Source: Neoaquamicrobium sediminum | Lineage (GTDB): Bacteria > Pseudomonadota > Alphaproteobacteria > Rhizobiales > Rhizobiaceae | Direction: 5' to 3' | DNA length: 64,000 nucleotides | Assembly (NCBI RefSeq): GCF_013240295.1 | Contig: NZ_JABETK010000002.1 | Coordinates: forward strand, 1,178,001-1,242,000 | Shown here: positions 48,841-58,325 of the stretch, one piece after another | How positions within the stretch are numbered: position 1 is the stretch's first letter | How the letters are laid out: every line of letters begins with the position of its first letter | Program-made: the position numbers and the translations under genes | Notes under the pieces: model-generated | The model's database searches: none | Told to the model about the DNA's origin: nothing | What the model saw: the letters and a program-made list of their open reading frames with translations, nothing else

Positions 48841-49671
48841 TTAAAGCAGGCTCCAGAAGAAGCGCGCAGACACGAAGATGCAGAACAGGCCGAAGCCGAC
48901 TTCGAGCTGACGCTTCGACAGCGCATGCGCGATCCGCACGCCGTACGGCGTGACCAGCAGCGCGATCGGAATGACAAGCGCCACAGCTATCCAGTTGATG
49001 TAGCCGGTCGACGCGATCGGCAGCAGAGGATTGCCCCAGCCGGCCCAGATGTAGCCTATGGTACCGGGAATGGCGATCAGTACGCCGACACCGGAAGACG
49101 TTGCCACGGCCTGATGCATCGGACGGCCGAACAGCGTCATGAAGGTGTTGTTCATCACCCCGCCCCCGATGCCCATCAACGTCGAGAAATAGCCGATCAG
49201 CATGCCGATGATGGCGCGCACCGGATTTCCCGGAATATCCGCCCCGACACGCCAGCTTTCGCGATTGAAGAGCAGGCGAAAGGCGACCAGTAGCGTGATG
49301 ACGGCGAAAATGACGCGCAGGCCGCCGCTCGAGATGTAGGCCGCCGTGAGCGAGGCCAGGATGACGCCGATCGGCACGGGAATCAGGAAGCTCTTCAGCA
49401 GCGACATGTCGACCGCGCCCTTGGCGCGGTGCCCGGTGAAGGAGCGGATCGAGGTCGGGATGATAATGGCGAGCGACGAGCCGACGGAAAGGTGCATGCG
49501 CACGACTTCGTCGACGCCGAGCAGGCCGAAGACCTGATAGAATACCGGCACCAGCACGGCGCCGCCGCCGATGCCGAAAATGCCGGCCATGAGGCCGGAA
49601 ACAACGCCGGATGCGGCGATGGCGAGTGCGAATGTGGCGAGTTCGCCCATCGGCAGGTCAAGTCCGGCCAT
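48841..49671 (-). CDS. TauE/SafE family anion permease
   Basis: 276 aa, about eight hydrophobic helices. The two repeat signatures are GLMAGIFGIGGGAVLVPVFY (about residues 26-45) and FSTLMGIGGGVMNNTFM (about 163-179). The family moves sulfite, sulfonates or related anions. Convergent with the protease gene (3-nt gap). Substrate not predictable from context. Confidence 0.9.
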   Translation of the reverse strand: MAGLDLPMGELATFALAIAASGVVSGLMAGIFGIGGGAVLVPVFYQVFGLLGVDEVVRMHLSVGSSLAIIIPTSIRSFTGHRAKGAVDMSLLKSFLIPVPIGVILASLTAAYISSGGLRVIFAVITLLVAFRLLFNRESWRVGADIPGNPVRAIIGMLIGYFSTLMGIGGGVMNNTFMTLFGRPMHQAVATSSGVGVLIAIPGTIGYIWAGWGNPLLPIASTGYINWIAVALVIPIALLVTPYGVRIAHALSKRQLEVGFGLFCIFVSARFFWSLL

Positions 49672-49887
49672 CAGAATTCCCTCTCTCGATGCGGATGAAC
49701 TGTCGAATGAAGCGAATTGGACATTCGATCTCCGGCTGACGATGGTCTCACCGACCGAATGTCAACCTCGAACGTCCGGGCGAAACCCTGAGGTTGCTGA
49801 CAGTCCTGCGTTTCCGCTCCTCCCCAAAGGCCGATGCGAAGTGCGGAAACGGACCACTAGCCGCCTTGGACAACAAAGTAAATCGGG

Positions 49888-50886
49888 TCAGGCAGCCACC
49901 GCGGCTTCGTCCAGACGAACATGCGACAGCGCCTGGTATAGTACCTCCGGCCCCGCCCCTGGCCGCGTGGCATCGGTCGAAAGCACCTGCCGCCAACGCC
50001 GCGCGCCGGGCAGCCCGTGAAAGAGGCCCGTCATGTGGCGCGTGACATGCACCAGCCTGCCGCCCCGCTCAATATGGCGGGCTGCGTGCGCTGCCATCGC
50101 ATCGATGATCGACGGCCAGTCCGCAGCAGAAACCGGATCGCCGTAGAAACGCGCATCGACCTCGGTGAGTAATCCGGGATTGTGGTAGGCGGCGCGACCG
50201 AGCATCGCTCCATCCACGCCCCGCTCCAGATGGGCCGAAACCTCGTCCAGCGTCTGAACACCGCCGTTTATGCCGATGAATCGATTCGGCAAACGCTCTT
50301 TCAGGCGATAGACGCGCGGATAGTCGAGCGGCGGGATGTCGCGATTTTCCTTAGGTGAAAGCCCCTCCAGCCACGCCTTTCGCGCATGCACCCACAGCGC
50401 GTCCGCCCCCGCTGCGAAGACCCCGTCGGCCAACTCGTCAAGCGCTTCTTCGACGTCCTGATCGTCCACCCCGATGCGACACTTGACCGTGACCGGAACC
50501 GCGACGGCACCTTTCATGGCTGCCACGCAGTCTGCCACGAGCGCCGGGGTCCGCATCAGGCAGGCGCCGAATGTGCCCGATTGCACGCGGTCGGACGGGC
50601 AGCCGACATTGAGGTTGATCTCGTCATAGCCGTAACCGGCTGCGATCCGCGCCGCCTCCGCCAGCTTGGCCGGATCGGACCCGCCGAGCTGTAGCGCGAC
50701 GGGATGCTCCGCTGCGTCAAAGCCCAGCAGCCGCTCGCGGTCGCCGTGGATCACCGCATCGGCAACCACCATCTCCGTGTAAAGCAGAGCGCGCCGCGTG
50801 AGCTGGCGATGGAAGAACCGGCAATGCCGATCCGTCCAGTCCATCATGGGCGCAGCGGCTATCTTATGTTGTTGGTATTGCGGCAT
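49888..50886 (-). CDS. dusA: tRNA-dihydrouridine(20/20a) synthase DusA
   Basis: 332 aa FMN enzyme. APMMDWTDRHCRFFHRQL at the N-terminus, LQLGGSDPAKLAEAARIAA, INLNVGCPSDRVQSGTFGAC with the catalytic Cys, VTVKCRIGVDD, WVHARKAWLEGLSPKENR, GINGGVQTLDE and GRAAYHNPG. Reduces uridine 20 in the tRNA D-loop. Its 5' end faces a decayed integrase (see 50998); dusA 5' ends are a documented integration site for mobile islands. Confidence 0.95.
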   Translation of the reverse strand: MPQYQQHKIAAAPMMDWTDRHCRFFHRQLTRRALLYTEMVVADAVIHGDRERLLGFDAAEHPVALQLGGSDPAKLAEAARIAAGYGYDEINLNVGCPSDRVQSGTFGACLMRTPALVADCVAAMKGAVAVPVTVKCRIGVDDQDVEEALDELADGVFAAGADALWVHARKAWLEGLSPKENRDIPPLDYPRVYRLKERLPNRFIGINGGVQTLDEVSAHLERGVDGAMLGRAAYHNPGLLTEVDARFYGDPVSAADWPSIIDAMAAHAARHIERGGRLVHVTRHMTGLFHGLPGARRWRQVLSTDATRPGAGPEVLYQALSHVRLDEAAVAA

Positions 50887-50997
50887 TTTTATACAATTCG
50901 ATATGTAAGCACCGGTTCCTGTACGCCATTATACGCCTTCGAACGACCCGGAACGCCACACTTTTACGTCCAAGTGCATACAGAGCGCACATGACAA

Positions 50998-51425
50998 ATG
51001 GCAACACACACCAAACTCCAATCTGGCAACTGGCGCGACCAAGTTAGGCACAAGGGCCGCTATATCAGCGAACGTTCTTGCGAAAGGACGATGCTCGCAG
51101 GTGGCACTCGAACGGAGGTCAAGATTGATCGTGGCGAGACACCGACGCGTTCGCCAATAGCGCACCTAAGCACCTTCGGCGATTTGGTTGATCTCCATAT
51201 CGTGAATATGGCCGCAGTCGGCAAGCCTCCTCATCGCTCGAAAGCAGCAACTCTTGACCGCTCTTTGCTTGGTGTGCCTCGAAGCTGGCGCGTCGCAGAA
51301 ATGGAGGGCGACGGGTCAATAGACAAGCAAGCGGCTGACAAGGATAACGCCGGTCCATACAGCTTCGCGAGCGTCGGTATTTTAGTCCGAGGCAACGGCG
51401 GGCACAGTGTCGCCTCGAGCAAACC
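50998..51425 (+). pseudogene. Decayed tyrosine-recombinase (integrase) fragment next to dusA
   Basis: Opens MATHTKLQSGNWRDQVRHKG, the N-terminal arm-binding style of phage/island integrases. IDRGETPTRSPIAHLSTFGD, DLHIVNMAAVGKPPHRSKAA and, later, DKDNAGPYSFASVGILVRGN match the core-binding (SAM-like) domain order. In the 51072-51125 stretch, adding one base at each of three places (A to GAACG, G to TGGCA, A to GAACG) restores FLRKDDARRW-ALE-TEVKIDRG. The catalytic domain (R..HxxR..Y) is missing; the fragment ends at the P450 gene. It begins 111 bp from, and is divergent to, dusA. Confidence 0.62.
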
Positions 51426-51431
51426 TAGCGC

Positions 51432-52658
51432 TCATCCGACGGCACGGTCGCCACCCTTCTTCAGAAATCGCACCGGCAGTCGTTCATATCCCCTCAGAAC
51501 GTTGTTCATCGCTAGAACAGGCTCTCCCACCTCGATACGCGCGACCCGCTCGACCATTGCCGTGAGGATGCAGCGCATTTCCAGTCTGGCCAGTTGCATA
51601 CCGGCGCAGGCGTGGATGCCGTGGCCGAAACCGACATGGTCAATCAGGACGCGTCCTACGTCGAACGTCTCCGGGCGATCCCATTGCCGCTCGTCCCTGT
51701 TTGCCGAGGCATAGAGGATCAGCACCCGGTCGCCAGCCGGTATCGCGACGTCGCCGACGACCGTGTCGCCCGCGACCGTTCGGGTGAACCCGCGAATGGG
51801 CGATTCCAGCCGGACCGCCTCGTTGATCGCGTTAGGAACGAGCTTGGGTTCCTGCACCAGTCGTTCCCATTGGTCCGGGTTCGTGCCGAGCAGATAGAGC
51901 AGGTGGCCGGTCGCATAGATCGTCGTGTCGAGGCTGGGTCCGAGATAGTCGCGCATCAGCATCTGGACCTGTTCCGGCCTTATGAGGCCCTGGTCGGCAG
52001 CGTCATAGAGCATCTCCACCCAGCCGCCCGGCCGCACGTTTTCGCGCGTCGCATCGTTCACCGTGTAGGCGCGCATTTCCGTGATGACGGGAAAGGCGGC
52101 CTCCGCGCGTTCGTTGGCGCCGCCGAGCATGTCGAACACGGCGCTGGCCCAGCGCAGCATGTTTTCCCGACCGTGTTCGGGCATGCCGACCAGTTCCGAC
52201 ACGATCGACACGGGCAGGTACTGGGCAAGATCGGCCATTCCGTCGAAGCTGCCCCGCTCCACGAGGCGCTCGACCAGGGCGTCGGCGGTCTCCGTGATGC
52301 GGTCCTTGACGTCGTTGAGGGCGCGCAGGCTGAGCGGCGCGGCGACGATGCGACGAAGCTCCTCGTGGAGCGGCGGATCGGAAGCGAGCAGGTTGCCCGG
52401 AGCGATGCCGTTGGCCCTGTCGTTTCCGGCTACGCCCATGCCGGAACGAAACGTGTCGTGGTCTGAAAGACATGCGCGAACGTCGGCATGCCGCCCGATC
52501 GCCCACATGCCGTTGGCCGGCAGCCAGACCGCCGCGCCGAGTTCGCGAATGCGGGAGTAGTGCGGGTAAGGGTCGCGGATCACCGCGTCGGAATAGATGT
52601 CTACGTCGTAGGCGGGAACGTCGTCCCGAACGACGGATGGCGAGGTTGCTGCAGTCAT
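51432..52658 (-). CDS. Cytochrome P450, bacterial soluble type
   Basis: 408 aa heme monooxygenase. I-helix YLGPSLDTTIYATG keeps the acid-Thr pair; ExxR is in INEAVRLESPIRGF; the heme loop is FGHGIHACAGMQLARLEM with the axial Cys. From memory the GPSLDTT and VxFGHGIHxC features recall CYP199/CYP255-type aromatic O-demethylases, suggesting an aromatic substrate (inference). No ferredoxin or reductase gene lies in the window. ATG 52658 has GGAGGAG upstream; ATG 52682 lacks one. Divergent from the sulfatase. Confidence 0.9.
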   Translation of the reverse strand: MTAATSPSVVRDDVPAYDVDIYSDAVIRDPYPHYSRIRELGAAVWLPANGMWAIGRHADVRACLSDHDTFRSGMGVAGNDRANGIAPGNLLASDPPLHEELRRIVAAPLSLRALNDVKDRITETADALVERLVERGSFDGMADLAQYLPVSIVSELVGMPEHGRENMLRWASAVFDMLGGANERAEAAFPVITEMRAYTVNDATRENVRPGGWVEMLYDAADQGLIRPEQVQMLMRDYLGPSLDTTIYATGHLLYLLGTNPDQWERLVQEPKLVPNAINEAVRLESPIRGFTRTVAGDTVVGDVAIPAGDRVLILYASANRDERQWDRPETFDVGRVLIDHVGFGHGIHACAGMQLARLEMRCILTAMVERVARIEVGEPVLAMNNVLRGYERLPVRFLKKGGDRAVG

Positions 52659-52870
52659 TGGCTCCTCCGACGGTTCGTTCATTCAGGCCACGGGCAAGGT
52701 CAAAGGCAATTGCCCAGCCCGTCGTGTTCATGGAGCGGACAGTTGCGGCCGCGCGGTGTCGCGATGTGATGCCTGGCCTAGGCTGGTATCGTTCACCTTG
52801 CCGCGACGACGCATTCCCCGGATTGCGGTGAGCGACGAGTTTCGAATGGACGCCGGGTCGAGGAGCGCAA

Positions 52871-54549
52871 ATGAAGCCGAAGCCGAAGCCGAAGAACATC
52901 CTGTTCGTCATGTTCGACCAGCTTCGCTGGGACTACCTGAGCTGCTACGGGCACCCGCACCTCAAGACGCCCAACATCGACCGGCTGGCTTCGCGCGGAG
53001 TGCGGTTCACGCGGGCTTACGTGCAATCGCCGATCTGTGGTCCCTCGCGGATGTCGACCTATACCGGGCGCTATGTCCACAGTCACGGCGCGTCATGGAA
53101 CGGCATCCCGCTCAAGGTCGGTGAGATGACGATGGGCGACCATCTGCGGGCGGCCGGCATGGGCTGCTGGCTGGTGGGCAAGACCCATATGCGTGCGGAC
53201 GCCGAAGGCATGCGTCGGCTTGGCCTCGATCCTGACAGCATCATCGGCGCCCGCGTGGCCGAGTGCGGTTTCGACGTGTTCGAGCGCGATGACGGGATGG
53301 TCGCCATCGGGCCTGACGGACCGCTCGAAAACCCCGATGATCATCGCTATTCGCATTATCTAAGAGAGCGGGGCTACGCGGGCGACAACCCCTGGCACGA
53401 CCACGCAAACTCCGGCGTGGATGCCGCTGGGAATGTGCTATCCGGCTGGTTCATGAAAAACGCTGCCGAGGCAGCCAACATCGAGGAACCCGACAGCGAA
53501 ACGCCTTATCTCACGCGCCGGGCGATGGAGTTCATCGAGCAGGCTTCCGCGCCGTGGCTATGTCATCTCAGCTACATCAAGCCGCACTGGCCATACATCG
53601 TGCCGGCCCCGTATCACACGATGTACGACACCTCGCACATCAAGCCTGCCGTGCGGACGAACGAGGAGTTCGACAACGCACATCCCGTGCTCAAGGCGTT
53701 CATGACGTCGCCCGTCGGCAAGGCATTCAGCCGCGACGAGGTGCGTGAAGCGGTGATCCCGGCCTATATGGGCCTCATCAAGCAGTGCGACGACCAGATC
53801 GGCCTGTTGCTGGAATGGCTGGATCAGACCGGACGGATGGACGACACCATGATCGTGCTCACCTCCGATCATGGCGATTTCCTCGGCGACCACTGGATGG
53901 GTGAAAAGACCTTCTTTCACGACACCTCGGTCAAGATCCCCCTCATCATCTTCGATCCATCAAGCGATGCGGATGCGACGCGAGGCACGGTGTGCGACGA
54001 GCTTGTCGAAAGCATCGACCTGTTGCCCACATTTCTTGAAATCGCGGGGGCGATCCGCAAGCCGTCGGCCACATCGTGGAAGGCAAGTCGCTGGTGCCCA
54101 TCCTGCATGGCAGGGCGGAAGGCGCGCATCGTGACCGCGTCATCTGCGAATATGATTACGCTGCCACTCCCATCGCCGAGCGGCTGGGGGTCGGCGCGCG
54201 CGAGGCGGTCATCTTCATGGTCGCCGACAGGCGGTACAAGCTGATCCACTGCGAAGGCGGGTTCCGGCCGATCCTCTTCGACCTCGAGGCCGATCCGGAC
54301 GAACTGCAAGACCTGGGCGACAGCGAGCAGCACGCCGCAATGATCGAGGAGATGTACGAACGCCTGTTCGCATGGACGCGCCGCATATCGCAACGGACGA
54401 CGCGCAGCGAGGCTCAACTGCAGGAGATGCGCACCGCGATACGGCGTCGCGGCGTGGTGCTTGGCGCCTATGACGAGAACGACATGCCGCTGGAGTTGAC
54501 GGTGCACTATCGCAACCGCAAGGCCGCGATCCGCAAGCCGGCCGGTTAG
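52871..54549 (+). pseudogene. Sulfatase / phosphonate-monoester-hydrolase family enzyme, one frameshift
   Basis: Alkaline-phosphatase-superfamily hydrolase. Metal site NILFVMFDQLRWDYLSCYG; formylglycine motif SPICGPSRMSTYTGRY (Cys-x-Pro-Ser-Arg); LCHLSYIKPHWPYIVPAPYH resembles the Rhizobium PMH active-site region; second metal site IVLTSDHGDFLGDHWMGEKT. After about 54057 the frame switches; GCGATCCGCAAGCC lacks one C of A-I-P-Q-A-V-G-H-I-V-E-G-K-S, and the remainder (SLVPILHGRAE, YKLIHCEGGFRPILFDLEAD) is normal. About 559 aa. No signal peptide, so it works in the cytosol on an imported sulfate ester or phosphonate. GAGGAG precedes ATG 52871. Confidence 0.88.
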
Positions 54550-55145
54550 CCGTCCACGAGCCAGGCTTTCGCTTCGCCGAGTATGCGATCCGCCTCGGGC
54601 GAGCCGTCGACGACGATGTCGGGCCGCAAGGTGCGGCCGCCTTCGACGAGCCGGTAGCCGAGATAACGATAGGCTTCCGGGATGGACGAAAAGTCCGTCT
54701 CGTTCATGAAGCGATCGAATGCAGGAGACGGGACAACCGGATCGAGCCGGTCCTTCTCATAGATGGCGATGCGTTCGGCAATACGCCAGATGCCGTCCTG
54801 GTGGATCAGGCGATCGAGGAAGCGGGCGTAGCTCGTGTTGTCGACCGTGACGCCGGACAAGGTGGCGCGACCGAGAATCTGGACGCTCGTCTCGGCCAGA
54901 GCCCTGCCTTCCCCCACCTGCACGAAGGGTGTTCCGATCAGGTGCTTGCTGCGCGGCGAGATCTTCTTGTGGGTCGCACGGCAACGCGTGATGAAATCGT
55001 CATGAAGGCCGGCAAACCACGAGACGGAGATGATGCCGTCGCGCGCGAAGGTCTCCGCCAGTCGATCCCAATGGCCCTGGTCGCGCCATAGCCCCCAGGC
55101 CTGGATGAGCTGGATGATGAGCAATGTGTCTTCGGCGCGTGTCAT
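54546..55145 (-). CDS. SnoaL-like / NTF2-fold protein
   Basis: 199 aa from ATG 55145 (AGGAGG upstream). TLLIIQLIQAWGLWRDQGHW, LAETFARDGIISVSWFAG, SKHLIGTPFVQVGEGRALAE and DGIWRIAERIAIYEKDRLD follow the SnoaL_4/ring-hydroxylating beta-subunit-like cone fold. Such proteins are small isomerases, dehydratases or accessory domains in aromatic and steroid metabolism. Four-base tail overlap with the sulfatase; divergent from the FAD hydroxylase. Confidence 0.82.
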   Translation of the reverse strand: MTRAEDTLLIIQLIQAWGLWRDQGHWDRLAETFARDGIISVSWFAGLHDDFITRCRATHKKISPRSKHLIGTPFVQVGEGRALAETSVQILGRATLSGVTVDNTSYARFLDRLIHQDGIWRIAERIAIYEKDRLDPVVPSPAFDRFMNETDFSSIPEAYRYLGYRLVEGGRTLRPDIVVDGSPEADRILGEAKAWLVDG

Positions 55146-55317
55146 GTAGGCCTCCTGCTTTTCCTTACGGCCCATTCTGTCGCTCGCAACGGCGGGCGCA
55201 CCTTTGCGGCGCAAGCTGTCCGCGATGCGGACGGCGGAATGCGGAGCGTGGACGCGTTGCGGGGGCGCGCTTTAAGTCGCTCGAGTTAGGTCAGGAGAAG
55301 GTAGGAGAACGCTGGCA

Positions 55318-56930
55318 ATGTCGACATACCCGGCCAAAGTTCCGGTGGTGATTGTCGGAGCAGGCCCCACGGGCCTGACCGCCGCAAATCTGCTTGCCGC
55401 CTATGGCGTCGAGGCCATCGTCCTCGACCGCGAGCCCGGCCCCATGAACCTGCCGCGTGCGATCGTGATCGACGACGAGGGCGCGCGCACCATGCAGGTG
55501 TTCGGTCTTGATCGTACCTATATCGCAAACACCACGCCGGCGATCGGCTCCAAGTATTTCGCTGACGACGGAACGTGTTTCGCCGAGACGGGCGCCGGTG
55601 TGCAGAGCTACGGCTTCCCCAAGCGCCAGTATATCTACCAACCCGAATTCGAAGCGGCCTTGCGGGACCGGCTCGAGGAGCAGGCGCCGGGCAGCCTGCG
55701 ATTTTCATCCAACGTCGTGGACGTGGAAACCAGTTCCGACGGCGCGGTGGTGACCGTCGAGGCTGCGGACGGGAAGCGCCACCGAATTGCAACTCAGTGG
55801 GTGCTTGCCTGCGACGGCGGCCGCAGCCCGATCCGTGAACGCCTCGGCATCGCGCTCAGCGGCAACACCTATCGGCAGGACTGGATCGTCATCGACATGA
55901 GCGACGATCCCGACCGTTCGCTGTTCTCGAAATTCTTCTGCAGCAGCATCCGCCCCGCAGTCAGCGTGCCGGCACCCAATGGCGGCCGGCGTTACGAATT
56001 CATGGTGCTGCCGGGAGAGGATCGCGAAAAGGTTCTGACCCCGGATTTCCTGGCAGAACTGCTGAAGCCGTTCCGGCGCTACGACGAGCGCTACGTGCTG
56101 CGCAAGACCGTCTACACCTTCCATGCACGCATCGCCGAGCGCTTCCGGCATGAGCGCATCCTGCTGATGGGAGACGCCGCACACCTGACGCCACCGTTCG
56201 CGGGACAAGGCATGAATGCCGGCCTGCGCGACGCACATAATGTTGCCTGGAAGATCGCCGCGGCGGTCGGCGGCGCCGATGCGGCGATACTCGACACCTA
56301 TGACGCCGAGCGCCGCGCCCCGCCTGGGACATGATCCTTCTCGCGGTGACGATGGGCAGCTTCGTCATGCCGTCGAGCAGCGAGGAACTGAAGTTCCGCG
56401 ACTTGCTGCTGAAGGCGCTCGAACCGTTTCCGGGGGTGCGCGACTACCTGATCCAGATGCGCTTCAAGCCGAAGCCGCGCTACAATGCCGGCCTTTTCCT
56501 CGACCTCGACCAGCCGACATTCGAGGCGAGCCTGGTCGGCGAAATGGTCCCGCAGCCACGCATCGGCAGCGATGCACGGCTTCTCGATGACCATCTCGGT
56601 GAAGGTTTTGCACTGGTTGCCCAGGACGAGCCCGGCCGGCGCGCCATCGAGCAGCTCCAGCAGAGCCGACTGATGAGCCTTCCGCTCAGCAAGGTGCATT
56701 TCGATCCCAACGCCTGTTCAGGCACCGCGGACCACGCGCGCATAGCAAGACCGCTGCTGACGCACCGCGACCAGATCATGCTGATCCGTCCGGACCGCTA
56801 TTGTGCGGCAGCCTTCGCGCCTGACCGGCTGCGAGCCGAGCTCGATCGCTACTCTTCGCTCTGTTCGGCGGCCACCCGGGCGAGATCGTCCGAGATGGAC
56901 GCCGCGGTCGAGATGAGCGCATCCCTGTGA
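55318..56930 (+). pseudogene. FAD-dependent aromatic monooxygenase (MhpA/PheA-like), one frameshift
   Basis: Flavin hydroxylase of the phenol/3-(3-hydroxyphenyl)propionate type. FAD Rossmann motif VVIVGAGPTGLTAANLLAAY, the DG motif WVLACDGGRSPIRERLG and the GD motif RILLMGDAAHLTPPFAGQGM are present. The frame breaks near 56322: GCGCCCCGCCTGGG lacks one C of R-R-A-P-A-W-D-M. The rest (about 200 codons, GSFVMPSSSEELKFRD, YNAGLFLDLDQPT, LIRPDRYCAAAF) is the thioredoxin-like C-terminal domain. About 537 aa. Predicted to add a hydroxyl next to a phenolic OH ahead of ring cleavage. The last 82 bp overlap convergent iclR. Confidence 0.88.
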
Positions 56931-57635
56931 AGCCTTAGCGCCTCATCGAACTTCAAGGCCGTGCCGATCCAGATCATGGTGAGGCAGGCGATGGGCCGCT
57001 CGCCGCTGTAGATCGGCGCCGAGATGCTCATCGTGCGCGCATTGAAGCCCTTGATCCGGAAGCCGACGCCGAGTTCCGATGTGCGGGCAAGAATATAGTC
57101 CAGCGGCCCGTCGTCGTGGAAATCGACCGCGTCGCTGCCGAGCCGCTCCCTCAGGCCCTCGATGATCTGCGCACGTTCCTGGCCGGGCACGAAGGCGAGA
57201 TGCGCCCGCCCGCCGGCAGTCTCGAGCACCGGCAGTTCACGCCCCACCATGCCGTGATCGACCGAGAACGGGCTGATGTTGTGGGTCGATCGCGAATGGC
57301 CATGCGGTAGTCGTGAAAGGTGACGAGGTCGAGCGGCCAGAGGATCTTGCGGCCGAGCTTCATCATTCTCGGCACGGCAACCTGCGCCACCCAGTCTTCG
57401 TCGCGGAATCCGGAGCTCAGCGACTTGGTCTGCAACGTCGGACGCCAGGCATCCTCCGACGGGCCGCGCACCACGAAACCCAGCCCCTCCAGTGTCTCGA
57501 GCAAACGGTAGGCGGTCGGCCGCGGATGCCGACGATGCGGGCGACTTCGGCTGCCCTCAGCCCGTTGTTGCAGTTGATTGCCTGGAGTACTTCCAGTCCA
57601 CGTTGCAGGGAGCGAACTGCGCCGAAAGTCGAAAT
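56849..57635 (-). pseudogene. IclR-family transcriptional regulator, two frameshifts
   Basis: Pieces in three frames make one IclR protein of about 262 aa. The winged-helix part is VRSLQRGLEVLQAINCNNG, LRAAEVARIVGI, then PTAYRLLETLEGLGFVV; the effector domain is ISPFSVDHGMVGRELPVLET, HLAFVPGQERAQIIEGL, VGFRIKGFNARTMSISAPIY. Breaks: near 57524 (ATCCGCGGCCG, one C short of I-P-R-P-T-A-Y) and near 57288 (GATCGACC, one T short of D-S-T-H-N-I). The N-terminal start is odd: AGGAGG lies 8 nt before ATT 57635 and no nearby ATG/GTG fits well. IclR proteins bind aromatic or acid effectors and control adjacent catabolic genes. Confidence 0.82.
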
Positions 57636-57755
57636 GGTGCCGGCCTCCTGATGTTCACGATACGGACAATCGCGGGGGCTACGTTGCAACGAGCCGCCTG
57701 CATGTCAAGAGTGTCCGCCTGTCCGTTCGGTTCTGGCCGCGGTGGGAGGAAACAC

Positions 57756-58295
57756 TTGGAAAACATCGAAAGGCGCATCAAGGGCGTCGCGCGAGTCGTT
57801 GCGCTCATCGGCTTCTTCGGCCTGCTTCTGCTGGCGGCGATGACCACGGTCGACATCCTGTTGAGGTGGCTTTTCAACGCACCGCTCCACGGCGTCAACG
57901 ACGTGAGTTCCGTCGTCATGGCCATCGTTATCGCCGCGTGCATCCCGGCAAACCTTGCAATGAAGCAGAACATATCGGTCGAGGTCCTCGGCTCGATCGG
58001 CGGTACGCGCACACGGCGCGTGCTCGACGTCGTGGCCAGCCTGTTCACGCTCGTGTTCATAATTCTGATGGCCTGGCGCTTTGTGCCTTACGCGGAAGGT
58101 CTGCGCGAGACCGGCGACCGGACCTGGGTGCTGGGCTGGCCCATCTGGCCGTGGTGGATGGCCGCATCCGTCTTGATGATCGCCGCCGCCATCGTTCAGG
58201 TTCTGGTCACGATCTCCGACATCGCCACTCTCATTCTGGGCGGGCCCGACGAGGCCGAGCCATCCGAGCCGACAGGCGGCGACGCCATCCTCTGA
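57756..58295 (+). CDS. TRAP transporter small permease (DctQ family)
   Basis: 179 aa with four hydrophobic helices (VVALIGFFGLLLLAAMTTVD, VSSVVMAIVIAACIPANLAM, VASLFTLVFIILMAW, WWMAASVLMIAAAIVQVL), the DctQ pattern. I chose TTG 57756, which has GGGAGGA 6 nt upstream; longer frames reach back over the iclR region. First gene of dctQMP, divergent from iclR. Confidence 0.9.
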   Translation: MENIERRIKGVARVVALIGFFGLLLLAAMTTVDILLRWLFNAPLHGVNDVSSVVMAIVIAACIPANLAMKQNISVEVLGSIGGTRTRRVLDVVASLFTLVFIILMAWRFVPYAEGLRETGDRTWVLGWPIWPWWMAASVLMIAAAIVQVLVTISDIATLILGGPDEAEPSEPTGGDAIL

Positions 58296-58325
58296 CCTGA
58301 TCGCCCTCCAGCGAAGGAATATCAC

